DNA from: Candidatus Gastranaerophilales bacterium
Lineage (GTDB): Bacteria; Cyanobacteriota; Vampirovibrionia; Gastranaerophilales; Gastranaerophilaceae
Reading direction: 5' to 3'
Assembly: GCA_944324915.1 (NCBI GenBank)
Contig: CALUYD010000001.1
Location: 124,001 to 188,000, forward strand
DNA length: 64,000 nucleotides
Numbering within the stretch: position 1 is the stretch's first letter; each line of letters opens with the position of its first letter. The notes beneath the pieces are model-generated. The model did no database searches and was not told the DNA's origin. It was given only the letters and a program-made list of their open reading frames with translations. Made by a program: the position numbers and the translations under genes. Shown here in pieces: positions 52,174 to 59,812 of this stretch.

Positions 52174-52201
52174 ATTTTAATGAATTTCAAGAAAAATTCA
52201 A
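52174..52201 (-). promoter_or_regulatory. Leaderless promoter of the secreted-protein gene
   Basis: Minus strand TTGAAT, 16-bp spacer, TAAAAT, six bases, ATG at 52167. No Shine-Dalgarno is possible. Confidence 0.65.
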
Positions 52202-52262
52202 CCGCAAGATTGAGGAATTTTAAAAATATTATTGTAATATTACAGTAGATGGGGAGCTAATT

Positions 52263-52730
52263 TTGAAACAAACTTTATCAGTTTTAATACCTTTAATGTT
52301 ACTTGTGGCGCTTATTTTAAATCAAGCACTGCCTGCTGATGCAGCAAAGAAAAGTGCGAAGAAAAAAGGCGTTAGCCAAGAAGTTATTGATAATTTATCA
52401 ACCCAAATTAACACCCTGACTCAAAAAATATACGAAAGAGAATTATATACACCGGAAGATTCTAAAACGCTTATCACTCTTAAATTAGAGCTTGATGCTC
52501 ACATGGATACATTACCTGAAGCGTCTTTTGCGCCTTTATATTATAAAATAGGCAACATTTACAGATTAAGAGGAGAAGAAAAAGACGCAATCGTATGCTA
52601 TCAAACAATTTTAGAAAATTTTTCAGATACAGCATACGGACCTAAAGCAAGAGATGTCTTAACTCAAATGGGCGTAGAAATAAGAGTTCCGATTGAAGAA
52701 GACGAAGAAGAATTTGAAGATGAAATTTAA
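52263..52730 (+). CDS. Secreted small TPR-like protein
   Basis: 155 aa, starting with TTG at 52263 after a strong GGGGAG site. It has a signal peptide (LSVLIPLMLLVALILNQALPADA), then a helical part with one TPR-like pair (YYKIGNIYRLRGEEKDAIVC) and an acidic tail (EEDEEEFEDEI). It is likely periplasmic. The promoter of the next transcription unit overlaps its stop codon. Confidence 0.7.
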   Translation: MKQTLSVLIPLMLLVALILNQALPADAAKKSAKKKGVSQEVIDNLSTQINTLTQKIYERELYTPEDSKTLITLKLELDAHMDTLPEASFAPLYYKIGNIYRLRGEEKDAIVCYQTILENFSDTAYGPKARDVLTQMGVEIRVPIEEDEEEFEDEI

Positions 52731-52755
52731 CATTAAAACGATTTTGTGTTAAAAT
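52727..52755 (+). promoter_or_regulatory. Promoter of the riboswitch-like leader
   Basis: TTAACA, 17-bp spacer, TAAAAT with extended TG (TGtTAAAAT). The -35 overlaps the stop codon of the preceding gene. The predicted start is near 52762. Confidence 0.7.
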
Positions 52756-52761
52756 AATTTT

Positions 52762-52922
52762 CAAAAGAGAGTTACAAATAGGAAATAGAGGTGAAATTCC
52801 TCAGCTGGGCCGCAGCCGTTATAGCCGGAACACTAAATTTTAAAGCATTGTGCGGAAAACCAAGTGCTTTATAGGATTTAAAATCTGACTTATAATTTTG
52901 CGGCCCAAGAAAGGGTCGAATT
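52762..52922 (+). promoter_or_regulatory. Structured leader RNA, cobalamin-riboswitch-like
   Basis: About 160 nt between a strong promoter and a TTG start. GGAAATA and a hairpin GAGG-TGAAATT-CCTC (52788-52802) are followed by GCTGGGCCGCAGCCGTTATA and GCCGGAACAC. This order resembles the conserved core of cobalamin riboswitches, including the short class-II type. GGGCCGC (52807-52813) is perfectly complementary to GCGGCCC (52900-52906). The latter's GGCCC can instead pair with GGGTC (52913-52917), which covers the Shine-Dalgarno AAAGGG (52910-52915). The two pairings exclude each other. A classical 3' B12 box is not obvious, so the ligand is uncertain. Confidence 0.65.
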
Positions 52923-53630
52923 TTGGTAGCACCGGCAGGAGCAGCAACCGTACAAAACACAGGAAAATGTCCGCATGGATTGCCTATTGGCACATGCCCT
53001 ATCTGCAACGGCATGAGTGGCGGTGGCGGTGTTAGAAAAGATAAAGATAAACCCCGTGTAGCAGGCGAGATGAGCTATAATGAATGTATGGCAGCATGGA
53101 TTAAAATTCAAGCGGCCAAAGAAGCTAAAATTCAAGCTCAAATCGAAAGAATGGAAAATCTGCAAGCAAGATATGCGGAAAATAGATTAATCCATGGGCT
53201 TGATAAAATAAATAAAACTTTAGATAAAATAACTCAAAATTTAGAGCAAATGCCTAAAATTATTGCAATTCCTGCTAAAGTTTTTATAAATGTGATAGTT
53301 AAACCGATTTTAAATCTTATAGCTAAAATACCTCAAATTATCAATAATATTCAAACTTTAATTACAAATATCAAAAATTTCATATCATCAGTTAGCGAAA
53401 AATTAGCCTCAGTTTTTGGCGAAGTAAAGAATTTTATTGATGCAAAAATAACTCAACCTCTTAAAAAAGCAATTAAAACAGTTCTTTCATTCTTTAGCCA
53501 AGGCGAAGAAGAAGAAAATGAAGAAGTAGAAAAATTAAAATCAAGAGAAATTAAAAAAGTTCTAAAAGGATTATTCAGAATTAAAAATAAAAACGAAAAA
53601 GATTTAGAAGAAAATGAAGAAGAACAATGA
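52923..53630 (+). CDS. CPHGxPxGxCPxC-motif protein under riboswitch-like leader
   Basis: 235 aa, starting with TTG at 52923 seven bases after AAAGGG. The N-terminus carries C16-P-H18-G...C25-P-x-C28, a likely metal-binding knuckle, then a Gly-rich turn. The centre has amphipathic helices (about 100-190; LNLIAKIPQIINNIQTLITN) that may lie on a membrane. The C-terminus is charged (EEEENEEVEKLKSREIKK). No known family. Its stop overlaps the next ATG (ATGA), so the two proteins are probably partners. Confidence 0.65.
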   Translation: MVAPAGAATVQNTGKCPHGLPIGTCPICNGMSGGGGVRKDKDKPRVAGEMSYNECMAAWIKIQAAKEAKIQAQIERMENLQARYAENRLIHGLDKINKTLDKITQNLEQMPKIIAIPAKVFINVIVKPILNLIAKIPQIINNIQTLITNIKNFISSVSEKLASVFGEVKNFIDAKITQPLKKAIKTVLSFFSQGEEEENEEVEKLKSREIKKVLKGLFRIKNKNEKDLEENEEEQ

Positions 53631-55123
53631 AAATAAGTAATTTTGAAACATTTAAAAATAGAGTATTGCCAACAAATCAATCAAATCATCCTAATAACGA
53701 CACTATTAAGGGTTTGCTTTTAAATACTTATATCAAAAAAGATACAACTGAAAAAATCGAAGATTTCAATAGAATATCTAACGAGCTTTTAATTCCAAGC
53801 AAAATAGAATTGCCAAAAGAAGACAAAAAAGAAGAAAAAAAAGAAAACTTTGACTATAAAAAAGCGCTAAAACCTGTTTTAATAACTACTCTAGCAACTA
53901 TTGCGACACTTGGAGCAGTTAGTTTTGCAACAAAAAGATATTCAAGCGTGCTTGCAAACAAAGAAGATTTTATACGCCCGGGAGATTTAGCAAGAAACGT
54001 AAATATCCTTGAAGAACCACATTTTGCAGCATATAGAATGCTACGAGATCCCAACGCTAAAAATGTTGCAGGCTTTATCGGCGTTGGCTTAATGAGCGCT
54101 ATTACGTTAATTTGCAAAAATTTCTTTAGCGCAGTTAAAGAAATTTGGATTAAAAAACAAAATTGCGATATAGAACATGACCTGCAAGAAAATCTAATTC
54201 AAGTTGAAACAGACGCATTTAGCGGAAAATTAAATGTTGTTAATACTCTTTTGAGTGATACAACAAAATATTTTAAAGAAGTTTTATCAAACAATAATAA
54301 AACCAATGTAAATTTTAAGAATTACATTAATTTTAAAGGTGCAAATAAAGATAAAAATAATGAAAATGATGAAAAAAAGAAAAATCTAAAAACCTTTTTA
54401 GCCCTTTCTGCTGGCGTTATAGGCTTTGTTGGAATATCATTTATCCTATTTAAAAATTATCAAAAAACATTGAAAAATCTTGATACATTTACTCAAAAAT
54501 ATGAACATGAAAAAATTAAAGCGCAAATTGCCGATGCAATTAATAATAGCGATAAATCAAGCGCTATTAAAAAACTAACTGATTTATTTAAAGTAATTAA
54601 TGCTAAAGATGAAACAATGAAGGAAAATTTCTCTAAAATCAGAGGAATTACGCCTGATGAAATAAAAAGTGCAATTCAAGAAGTTCAAAACGCACAAATA
54701 TATGCGCAAGCCCCTGAAGCCCTAGGCGGTATAAGCGAAAAAATCCAATATTATTGCTATATCAATGAAGATAGAGGACATTTATACAATTGGATTTTAA
54801 ATCCTGAAAACAAATTCAATAAATATTTATTTATCTGCTTTAGCGCTATAAGCGCAATAGGATATATTGCAAAAGAAACAGCAGACGCCGTTAGAGAAGT
54901 CATTGTAAATCGTGAAAACTCTAAAAGCGAATTATCGCTAAAGAAAAAACTTGTTGATACTGAAATTAGAAACTTTAAAGCTAAAAAAATGAGCGCAATT
55001 AACCCTATGATAGATAATTTTATTTGTAAATTAGAGCAAAATCGCCCTAAAGAAGAATTAAAACACATAGCTGAAAATATCTTAATTGAAATTAAAAACG
55101 GTCCGCCTTATGTTTATTCATAA
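53627..55123 (+). CDS. Polytopic membrane protein of unknown function
   Basis: 498 aa. It starts MKISNFETFK, like two other proteins here. Four hydrophobic segments lie at about 82-101, 147-164, 257-280 and 400-420. They are separated by large helical cytoplasmic or periplasmic regions; two pairs each show a TM, a charged helix and a second TM, suggesting an internal duplication (compare CKNFFSAVKEIW with AKETADAVREVI). A segment NYINFKGANK lies between the halves. It is translated with the CPHG protein and ends in a strong terminator. Confidence 0.65.
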   Translation: MKISNFETFKNRVLPTNQSNHPNNDTIKGLLLNTYIKKDTTEKIEDFNRISNELLIPSKIELPKEDKKEEKKENFDYKKALKPVLITTLATIATLGAVSFATKRYSSVLANKEDFIRPGDLARNVNILEEPHFAAYRMLRDPNAKNVAGFIGVGLMSAITLICKNFFSAVKEIWIKKQNCDIEHDLQENLIQVETDAFSGKLNVVNTLLSDTTKYFKEVLSNNNKTNVNFKNYINFKGANKDKNNENDEKKKNLKTFLALSAGVIGFVGISFILFKNYQKTLKNLDTFTQKYEHEKIKAQIADAINNSDKSSAIKKLTDLFKVINAKDETMKENFSKIRGITPDEIKSAIQEVQNAQIYAQAPEALGGISEKIQYYCYINEDRGHLYNWILNPENKFNKYLFICFSAISAIGYIAKETADAVREVIVNRENSKSELSLKKKLVDTEIRNFKAKKMSAINPMIDNFICKLEQNRPKEELKHIAENILIEIKNGPPYVYS

Positions 55124-55125
55124 AA

Positions 55126-55153
55126 AAAATCGATGGCTAAAACCATCGATTTT
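55126..55153. terminator. Bidirectional intrinsic terminator
   Basis: AAAATCGATGG, six-base loop, CCATCGATTTT, between genes converging at 55123 and 55163. Confidence 0.87.
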
Positions 55154-55162
55154 TATGTATTA

Positions 55163-55894
55163 TTAAGAATTTTCAAGCCTTTTTTCGTTTTCTTCATCTA
55201 TTTTATCGGCTTTATCAAAGATTTCTTGAGCTTTTTTATCGCCTAAAATTTCTCTATGTGCGTCTAAAATTTCTTCATTATGGATATATGCTTTTTGAGT
55301 ATAACCTTCGCTATCTTTAGCTAAAAGTCCTTCTTCAAAAACAGGAATAGCTTTTTCTTCTAAAATTAAAGCATAAGTAAATAATAATTTTTTATTTCTT
55401 ACACCTGATAAAGCAGTAAATCCATCAGCATCTTTTACAAGAAGCCCTTGCGCAAAAACTTCTTTTGCTTCGTCACCCAAAATATCGGCATATAAATTTA
55501 CTTTATCTATATCGTTATAAGAACGCATATAATGCAAAGGTGTAAAACCCTTATAGTCGTAGGTTTTAAAAGCGCACCTTACCATAAGAGGACTAATTAA
55601 AGGTTTTACTTTTTTTAATTGTTCATAACTGCATTGATGGAAAAATGTTCTACCTTCCCTATCTTGCTTTAATAAAGGAGAGCGCAACATTGCAACAGTT
55701 GAAGCTACAATTTCATTTCTATCAGATTCGTCTAAATTTCCCTTAAATGAAATATTATTCATAGCTTGCATTTTATCTAATGAAACCTTAGCTAAAGCAC
55801 TTTCTTGAATAGAATTTTGAGCAAAATTTACTTTTTTTGCTTGAGGTTTTTGATTAATTGAATTTAATCTAAGGCTAATTGGAGAAATTTTCAT
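55163..55894 (-). CDS. Ankyrin-like repeat protein with MKIS-type N-terminus
   Basis: 243 aa from the ATG at 55894, which has AAAGGA upstream; an in-frame TTG at 55909 precedes this site. The N-terminus MKISPISLRL then KKVNFAQN and NNISFKGN resembles other MKIS proteins here. The rest has repeating ankyrin-like units: DREGRTFFHQCS, DYKGFTPLHYMRSYN, DADGFTALSGVRNKK and DSEGYTQKAYIHNEE. It probably binds proteins; there is no signal peptide. The shared 20-mer lies 30 bp upstream. Confidence 0.65.
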   Translation of the reverse strand: MKISPISLRLNSINQKPQAKKVNFAQNSIQESALAKVSLDKMQAMNNISFKGNLDESDRNEIVASTVAMLRSPLLKQDREGRTFFHQCSYEQLKKVKPLISPLMVRCAFKTYDYKGFTPLHYMRSYNDIDKVNLYADILGDEAKEVFAQGLLVKDADGFTALSGVRNKKLLFTYALILEEKAIPVFEEGLLAKDSEGYTQKAYIHNEEILDAHREILGDKKAQEIFDKADKIDEENEKRLENS

Positions 55895-55923
55895 TTTTAT
55901 TCCTTTCAAATAAGTGATAATAA

Positions 55924-55943
55924 TTTAAAACTCGTGAAAAAAA
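55924..55943 (-). repeat. Shared 20-mer, copy 2
   Basis: Reads TTTTTTTCACGAGTTTTAAA on the minus strand, toward the ankyrin-like gene. It is identical to 48487-48506 on the plus strand. It could serve as the -35 region for a TATTAT further downstream. Confidence 0.6.
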
Positions 55944-55957
55944 ATTTTGCACAAAAA

Positions 55958-55981
55958 AATGCCTGCAAGAATGCAGGCATT
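55958..55981 (-). terminator. Intrinsic terminator of fabF
   Basis: AATGCCTGCA, four-base loop, TGCAGGCATT, followed on the minus strand by seven Ts. Confidence 0.88.
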
Positions 55982-55997
55982 AATATATTTTTTAAAA

Positions 55998-57263
55998 TTA
56001 ACCTTTGTATTTTTTAAATACTAAAGAAGCATTTTGACCGCCAAAACCAAATGAATTAGATAAAGCATAATCAACATTAGCACTAAGCGCTTTATTTGGA
56101 ACATAATTCAAATTAGCAACTTCGCTATCTTGATTTTCAAGGTTAATTGTAGGTGGAATTATGCTATTTTCAATAGCTTTAACACATACGATACTCTCAA
56201 TAGCTCCTGTTGCACCAATCATATGACCATGCATTGATTTTGTAGATGAAACTTTTAAGTTTTTATTAACGCTTAAATCACCAAAAACTTTAGCAATAGC
56301 GTGAGATTCAGCTATATCGCCAAGATGAGTTGATGTACCGTGGGCATTAATGTAGTCAATTTTACTTGGTTCAATTTGAGCATTTCTAACAGCAAGCTCC
56401 ATAGCTTTTGCAGCCCCTGCTCCTGTTGGGTCCGGTGCTACCATATCATAAGCATCCCCTGTTTGACCATAACCAACTATCTCGGCATAAATTTTAGCCC
56501 CACGTTTAAGTGCGTGATTTAATTCTTCTAAAATTAATATAGCACCGCCTTCACCCATAACAAAACCATCTCTATCAACGTCATAAGGTCTTGAAGCACG
56601 AGTCGGTTCATCATTTCTTCTTGATAATGTTCTTGCAGTTGTAAATGCACCAACTCCTATATGAGTCATAACAGCTTCTGCACCGCCTGCAATAATAACA
56701 TCAGCGTCATCATATTGAATTGCTCTAAAAGCATCACCTAAAGAATGTGCGCTTGAAGCACAAGCAGTTACTATACATTTATTTAAACCTTTAGCCCCAT
56801 GGCGCATTGAAATTCTACCTGCTGCCATGTTTGAAATTATCATAGGAATTGTAAAAGGTGAACATTTTGTAGGGCCTCTATCGATTATGGCTTTATGTTG
56901 CTTTTCAAAAGTATCAAAACCGCCGGCACCTGAGCCTACTATAACACCAACTCTATATGGATCTTCTTTTGACATGTCAATTTTAGAATCCTTCATTGCT
57001 TCATCGGCTGCAACACAAGCAAATTGAGCAAATCTATCCATACGTTTTTTATCTTTTACATCCAGCAAATTATTTTGTTCAACTTCATCATCAAAAGTTG
57101 TAACTTCACCGCCAAAAGTAACCAAATGACCTTCAAGAGGCATTCTTGTAAATCTTTTAATACCTGATTTGCCTTCGATTATCGAATTCCAAAATTTTTC
57201 AACACCGCAACCATAAGGGCTAACAGCACCCAAACCGGTGATAACTACACGTCTTTTTTCCAT
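55998..57263 (-). CDS. fabF: 3-oxoacyl-[acyl-carrier-protein] synthase II
   Basis: 421 aa, normal length. The catalytic Cys is C168 in VTACASSAHS; the two His are in NAHGTSTHLGD and SMHGHMIGA. The N-terminal VVITGLGAVSPYG is typical. It elongates acyl-ACP in fatty acid synthesis, here next to its carrier acpP. AGGAG precedes the ATG. A hairpin lies in the 120-bp gap from acpP and might tune expression. Confidence 0.97.
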   Translation of the reverse strand: MEKRRVVITGLGAVSPYGCGVEKFWNSIIEGKSGIKRFTRMPLEGHLVTFGGEVTTFDDEVEQNNLLDVKDKKRMDRFAQFACVAADEAMKDSKIDMSKEDPYRVGVIVGSGAGGFDTFEKQHKAIIDRGPTKCSPFTIPMIISNMAAGRISMRHGAKGLNKCIVTACASSAHSLGDAFRAIQYDDADVIIAGGAEAVMTHIGVGAFTTARTLSRRNDEPTRASRPYDVDRDGFVMGEGGAILILEELNHALKRGAKIYAEIVGYGQTGDAYDMVAPDPTGAGAAKAMELAVRNAQIEPSKIDYINAHGTSTHLGDIAESHAIAKVFGDLSVNKNLKVSSTKSMHGHMIGATGAIESIVCVKAIENSIIPPTINLENQDSEVANLNYVPNKALSANVDYALSNSFGFGGQNASLVFKKYKG

Positions 57264-57288
57264 ATATCTCCTTTTACCGTATTTTAAA

Positions 57289-57326
57289 CAATAAAGACCA
57301 CAGTATTAATTCCGCAGTCTTTATTG
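57289..57326 (-). terminator. Hairpin between acpP and fabF, possible attenuator
   Basis: CAATAAAGAC and GTCTTTATTG form a 10-bp perfect stem with an 18-base loop. On the minus strand it is followed by TTTAAAA, so termination is partial at best. Confidence 0.5.
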
Positions 57327-57383
57327 TAATTTCAATTCTGACTTCTGCCAAAATATGCAGTAAGTTTACTTAGAACAAAAAGC

Positions 57384-57620
57384 TTATTGATGAGCTTCGA
57401 TATAGTTAACAGCGTCTTGAACAGTAGCGATTTTTTCTGCATCTTCATCAGGAATTTCGCAACCGAAAGCTTCTTCAAAAGCCATTACTAATTCAACTGT
57501 ATCTAATGAATCAGCACCAAGGTCTGCTGTAAATGAAGCTGTTGGAGTAACTAGGCTTTCATCAACGCTTAATTGGTCTATAACAACTTTTTTTACTTTT
57601 TCTAAAATTTCTGTACTCAT
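57384..57620 (-). CDS. acpP: Acyl carrier protein
   Basis: 78 aa. The phosphopantetheine serine is S38 in [12 protein letters not shown]. It is acidic and helical as expected. It carries acyl chains for FabF and other synthases in the cytoplasm. GAGGT precedes the ATG. It is upstream of fabF on the same strand. Confidence 0.97.
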   Translation of the reverse strand: MSTEILEKVKKVVIDQLSVDESLVTPTASFTADLGADSLDTVELVMAFEEAFGCEIPDEDAEKIATVQDAVNYIEAHQ

Positions 57621-57773
57621 TTTTACCTCAATTAAATAATACTAAACTTTTTACATGCTCAATTATATAAGGCAAAAGATAATTTTGCAAATCTATTTAA
57701 ACATTCTATGAACCAAAGGGCAATTTTGCGCAATTTTTAGGGATTTTTTTATGTAGTTTTGTAAATAAATTAA

Positions 57774-59036
57774 TTAATAACCTTTTTCAATCTCGCGCTC
57801 TAGATATTTTTTTGCATAAGCCAATTGAGTATCTATATTATTCACAAAATCGCTATGACTGAACATAACATTGTAATCAGGAGTTATCCCTTTTTCGTTA
57901 ATATCTTTGCCGTTTGGTGTTAAATATCTTGCAATTGTAAGGTTTATTCCTGTTTTATTCGGAAGTGAGAAAACCTTTTGAACTAAACCTTTTCCATAAG
58001 TTTTAGTACCTATTAAAACCGCTCTTTTATTATCTCTTAGGGCAGATGATAAAATCTCGGAAGCTGAAGCAGATGTTCCATCTATTAAAACGACCATAGG
58101 ATTATTATAAATACAGCCTTCATCTGTTGCGCTATATGTATTTACTTTTCCTTGACGAGCTATAACATTAACAATAGTGCCTTCTTTCATAAATAAATTT
58201 GAAATAACTATTGCATTTTGAAATAAACCTCCGGAATTACCCCTTAAATCAAGAATTAGAGCTTTGGTATCCTGTAATCTATTTAGTGCAATAATAAATT
58301 CTTTTGGAGTATCCAAACCAATAAAACTTGAAATTCTGATATAGCCTATATCATCTGTAATTTTTTTATAATCAATCGTCTTAACTTTAATTTCTTCGCG
58401 CTTTACAACCTTTTGAAGTCTTTCATTTCCTCTTAAAATATCCAAAGTAAGACTTTCATTAATTCCACCCTTTATAAGCTGAGCAACATAATAAATAGAT
58501 TGACCGCTAACGTCTATTCCGTTAACTTTAAGAATAATATCGCCCAAGCGAATTCCTTGATTGTAGGCAGGTGCATTTTCTATGACATTTGCAATATAGA
58601 TTTTACCCGAAATTGAAGCAATATTAATGCCAATTCCATACAATTTAGAATTAATCGCATTATTTTGCGCCCCAAACTCGTCAGGACCCATAAATTTTGA
58701 ATATGAATCATCCAAAGAAGCAAGCATGGTATTAATAGCAACATAAGCATCTTCTTTTGTTTTGATTTTATGAGCGTATCTTCTTTTCCATTTTGCCCAA
58801 TTTTGCTTATTCATATTAGGAGAATAATAATTTGATTTTATGATTTGCCATGATTCTAAAAATAAAGCTCTTGGAGAAACATTTTCATCATTAATGATAT
58901 TTACTCCTGAAATATCGTTAATTCTTTGATTTTGCCTTATTTTCACATCTTGATATGAAATCAAAAACAAAATAACGACACTCAAAACAAGCATCAAAAA
59001 ATGTTTCAATTTGTATTTATTTATTTTTTCTATCAT
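57774..59036 (-). CDS. S41-family C-terminal processing peptidase with PDZ domain
   Basis: 420 aa. One N-terminal membrane helix (FLMLVLSVVILFLISY) anchors it. A PDZ domain lies at about 130-215 (APAYNQGIRLGDIILKVNGI). The protease has LILDLRGNSGG, the catalytic Ser in DGTSASASEIL and the Lys in GTKTYGKGLVQ. It is CtpA/Prc type and cleaves C-termini of periplasmic proteins. It starts 6 bp after the response regulator stop, so the two are cotranscribed. Confidence 0.93.
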   Translation of the reverse strand: MIEKINKYKLKHFLMLVLSVVILFLISYQDVKIRQNQRINDISGVNIINDENVSPRALFLESWQIIKSNYYSPNMNKQNWAKWKRRYAHKIKTKEDAYVAINTMLASLDDSYSKFMGPDEFGAQNNAINSKLYGIGINIASISGKIYIANVIENAPAYNQGIRLGDIILKVNGIDVSGQSIYYVAQLIKGGINESLTLDILRGNERLQKVVKREEIKVKTIDYKKITDDIGYIRISSFIGLDTPKEFIIALNRLQDTKALILDLRGNSGGLFQNAIVISNLFMKEGTIVNVIARQGKVNTYSATDEGCIYNNPMVVLIDGTSASASEILSSALRDNKRAVLIGTKTYGKGLVQKVFSLPNKTGINLTIARYLTPNGKDINEKGITPDYNVMFSHSDFVNNIDTQLAYAKKYLEREIEKGY

Positions 59037-59042
59037 GACTAT

Positions 59043-59756
59043 TTATTTTTCTACACCATCTGCTAAAAGTCTGTATCCGCCACCATATATAGTCTTGATA
59101 TATTTATTTTTTTCTGAAGAAATTTTATTAATCTTAGCTCTTAAATGAGTAATATGAACTCTAATTGTATCTATATCATCATCCTCGCCATATCCCCAAA
59201 CCTCTTTTAAAAGAGTTTTTGATGATACCATTGAGCCTTCATGTTGCATTAATACATTTAAAATATCAAATTCTATCGGGGTTAGTTGTGTTTTTTTATC
59301 TAAAATTTGAACGCAATAACTTTCAGGAATTAAAGTAATATCTCCTTTTGATAATATCTCTTTAACCCTCAGTGAAGGCATTTCCTGCCCACTTCGATTT
59401 AAAAGAGCAAGAACTCTTGCTTTTAGTTCCTCTATTTCAAAAGGTTTTGTAATATAATCGTCAACTCCGGAGTTAAAGCCTTCTAGTTTGTTGTTAAGCT
59501 CGCCCAATGCAGTAAGCATTATAATGGGAGTTTTAGATATTTGCTCAGTTTGTCTGATTTTTTGAGCAACGTCATAACCGCTAACTGAGCCCATCATTAC
59601 ATCTAAAATAACTAAATTAGGCTGCTCTTGTTTAACTAAAGCAAACCCCCTAATCGGATCAGTTGAATATATGCAATTATACCCTTGAAGCTCAAGATTT
59701 ACCTTAACAAGCTCGCAAATTGCCACATCATCATCAATTATAATTATCTTAGCCAT
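59043..59756 (-). CDS. OmpR/PhoB-family response regulator
   Basis: 237 aa. Receiver: acidic D8-D10, D52 in VILDVMMG, and K in DDYITKPFE. The winged-helix DNA-binding domain (about 140-235) has LTPIEFDILNVLMQHEG, IRVHITHLRAKI and the wing IKTIYGGGYRL. No histidine kinase is nearby, so it is an orphan here. The promoter is of the leaderless type. It probably controls the downstream protease gene as well as others. Confidence 0.94.
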   Translation of the reverse strand: MAKIIIIDDDVAICELVKVNLELQGYNCIYSTDPIRGFALVKQEQPNLVILDVMMGSVSGYDVAQKIRQTEQISKTPIIMLTALGELNNKLEGFNSGVDDYITKPFEIEELKARVLALLNRSGQEMPSLRVKEILSKGDITLIPESYCVQILDKKTQLTPIEFDILNVLMQHEGSMVSSKTLLKEVWGYGEDDDIDTIRVHITHLRAKINKISSEKNKYIKTIYGGGYRLLADGVEK

Positions 59757-59762
59757 AATAAA

Positions 59763-59791
59763 ATTTTATATCTAAATTTAGTTTGATACAA
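59763..59791 (-). promoter_or_regulatory. Leaderless promoter of the response regulator gene
   Basis: Minus strand TTGTAT, 17-bp spacer, TAAAAT, six bases, ATG at 59756. This is the best-formed example of the leaderless pattern in the window. Confidence 0.7.
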
Positions 59792-59812
59792 TAAAATGTG
59801 TATATTTTTTAA

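Noticed and set aside
52880-52922. Classical B12 box at the end of the leader
   Set aside because: I looked for AGxCAGgAGACCTGCC-like sequence and found none convincing; the cobalamin assignment therefore stays tentative.
53453-53680. Antisense frame over the CPHG/membrane operon junction
   Set aside because: It is the complement of charged coding sequence, with no start site or motif.
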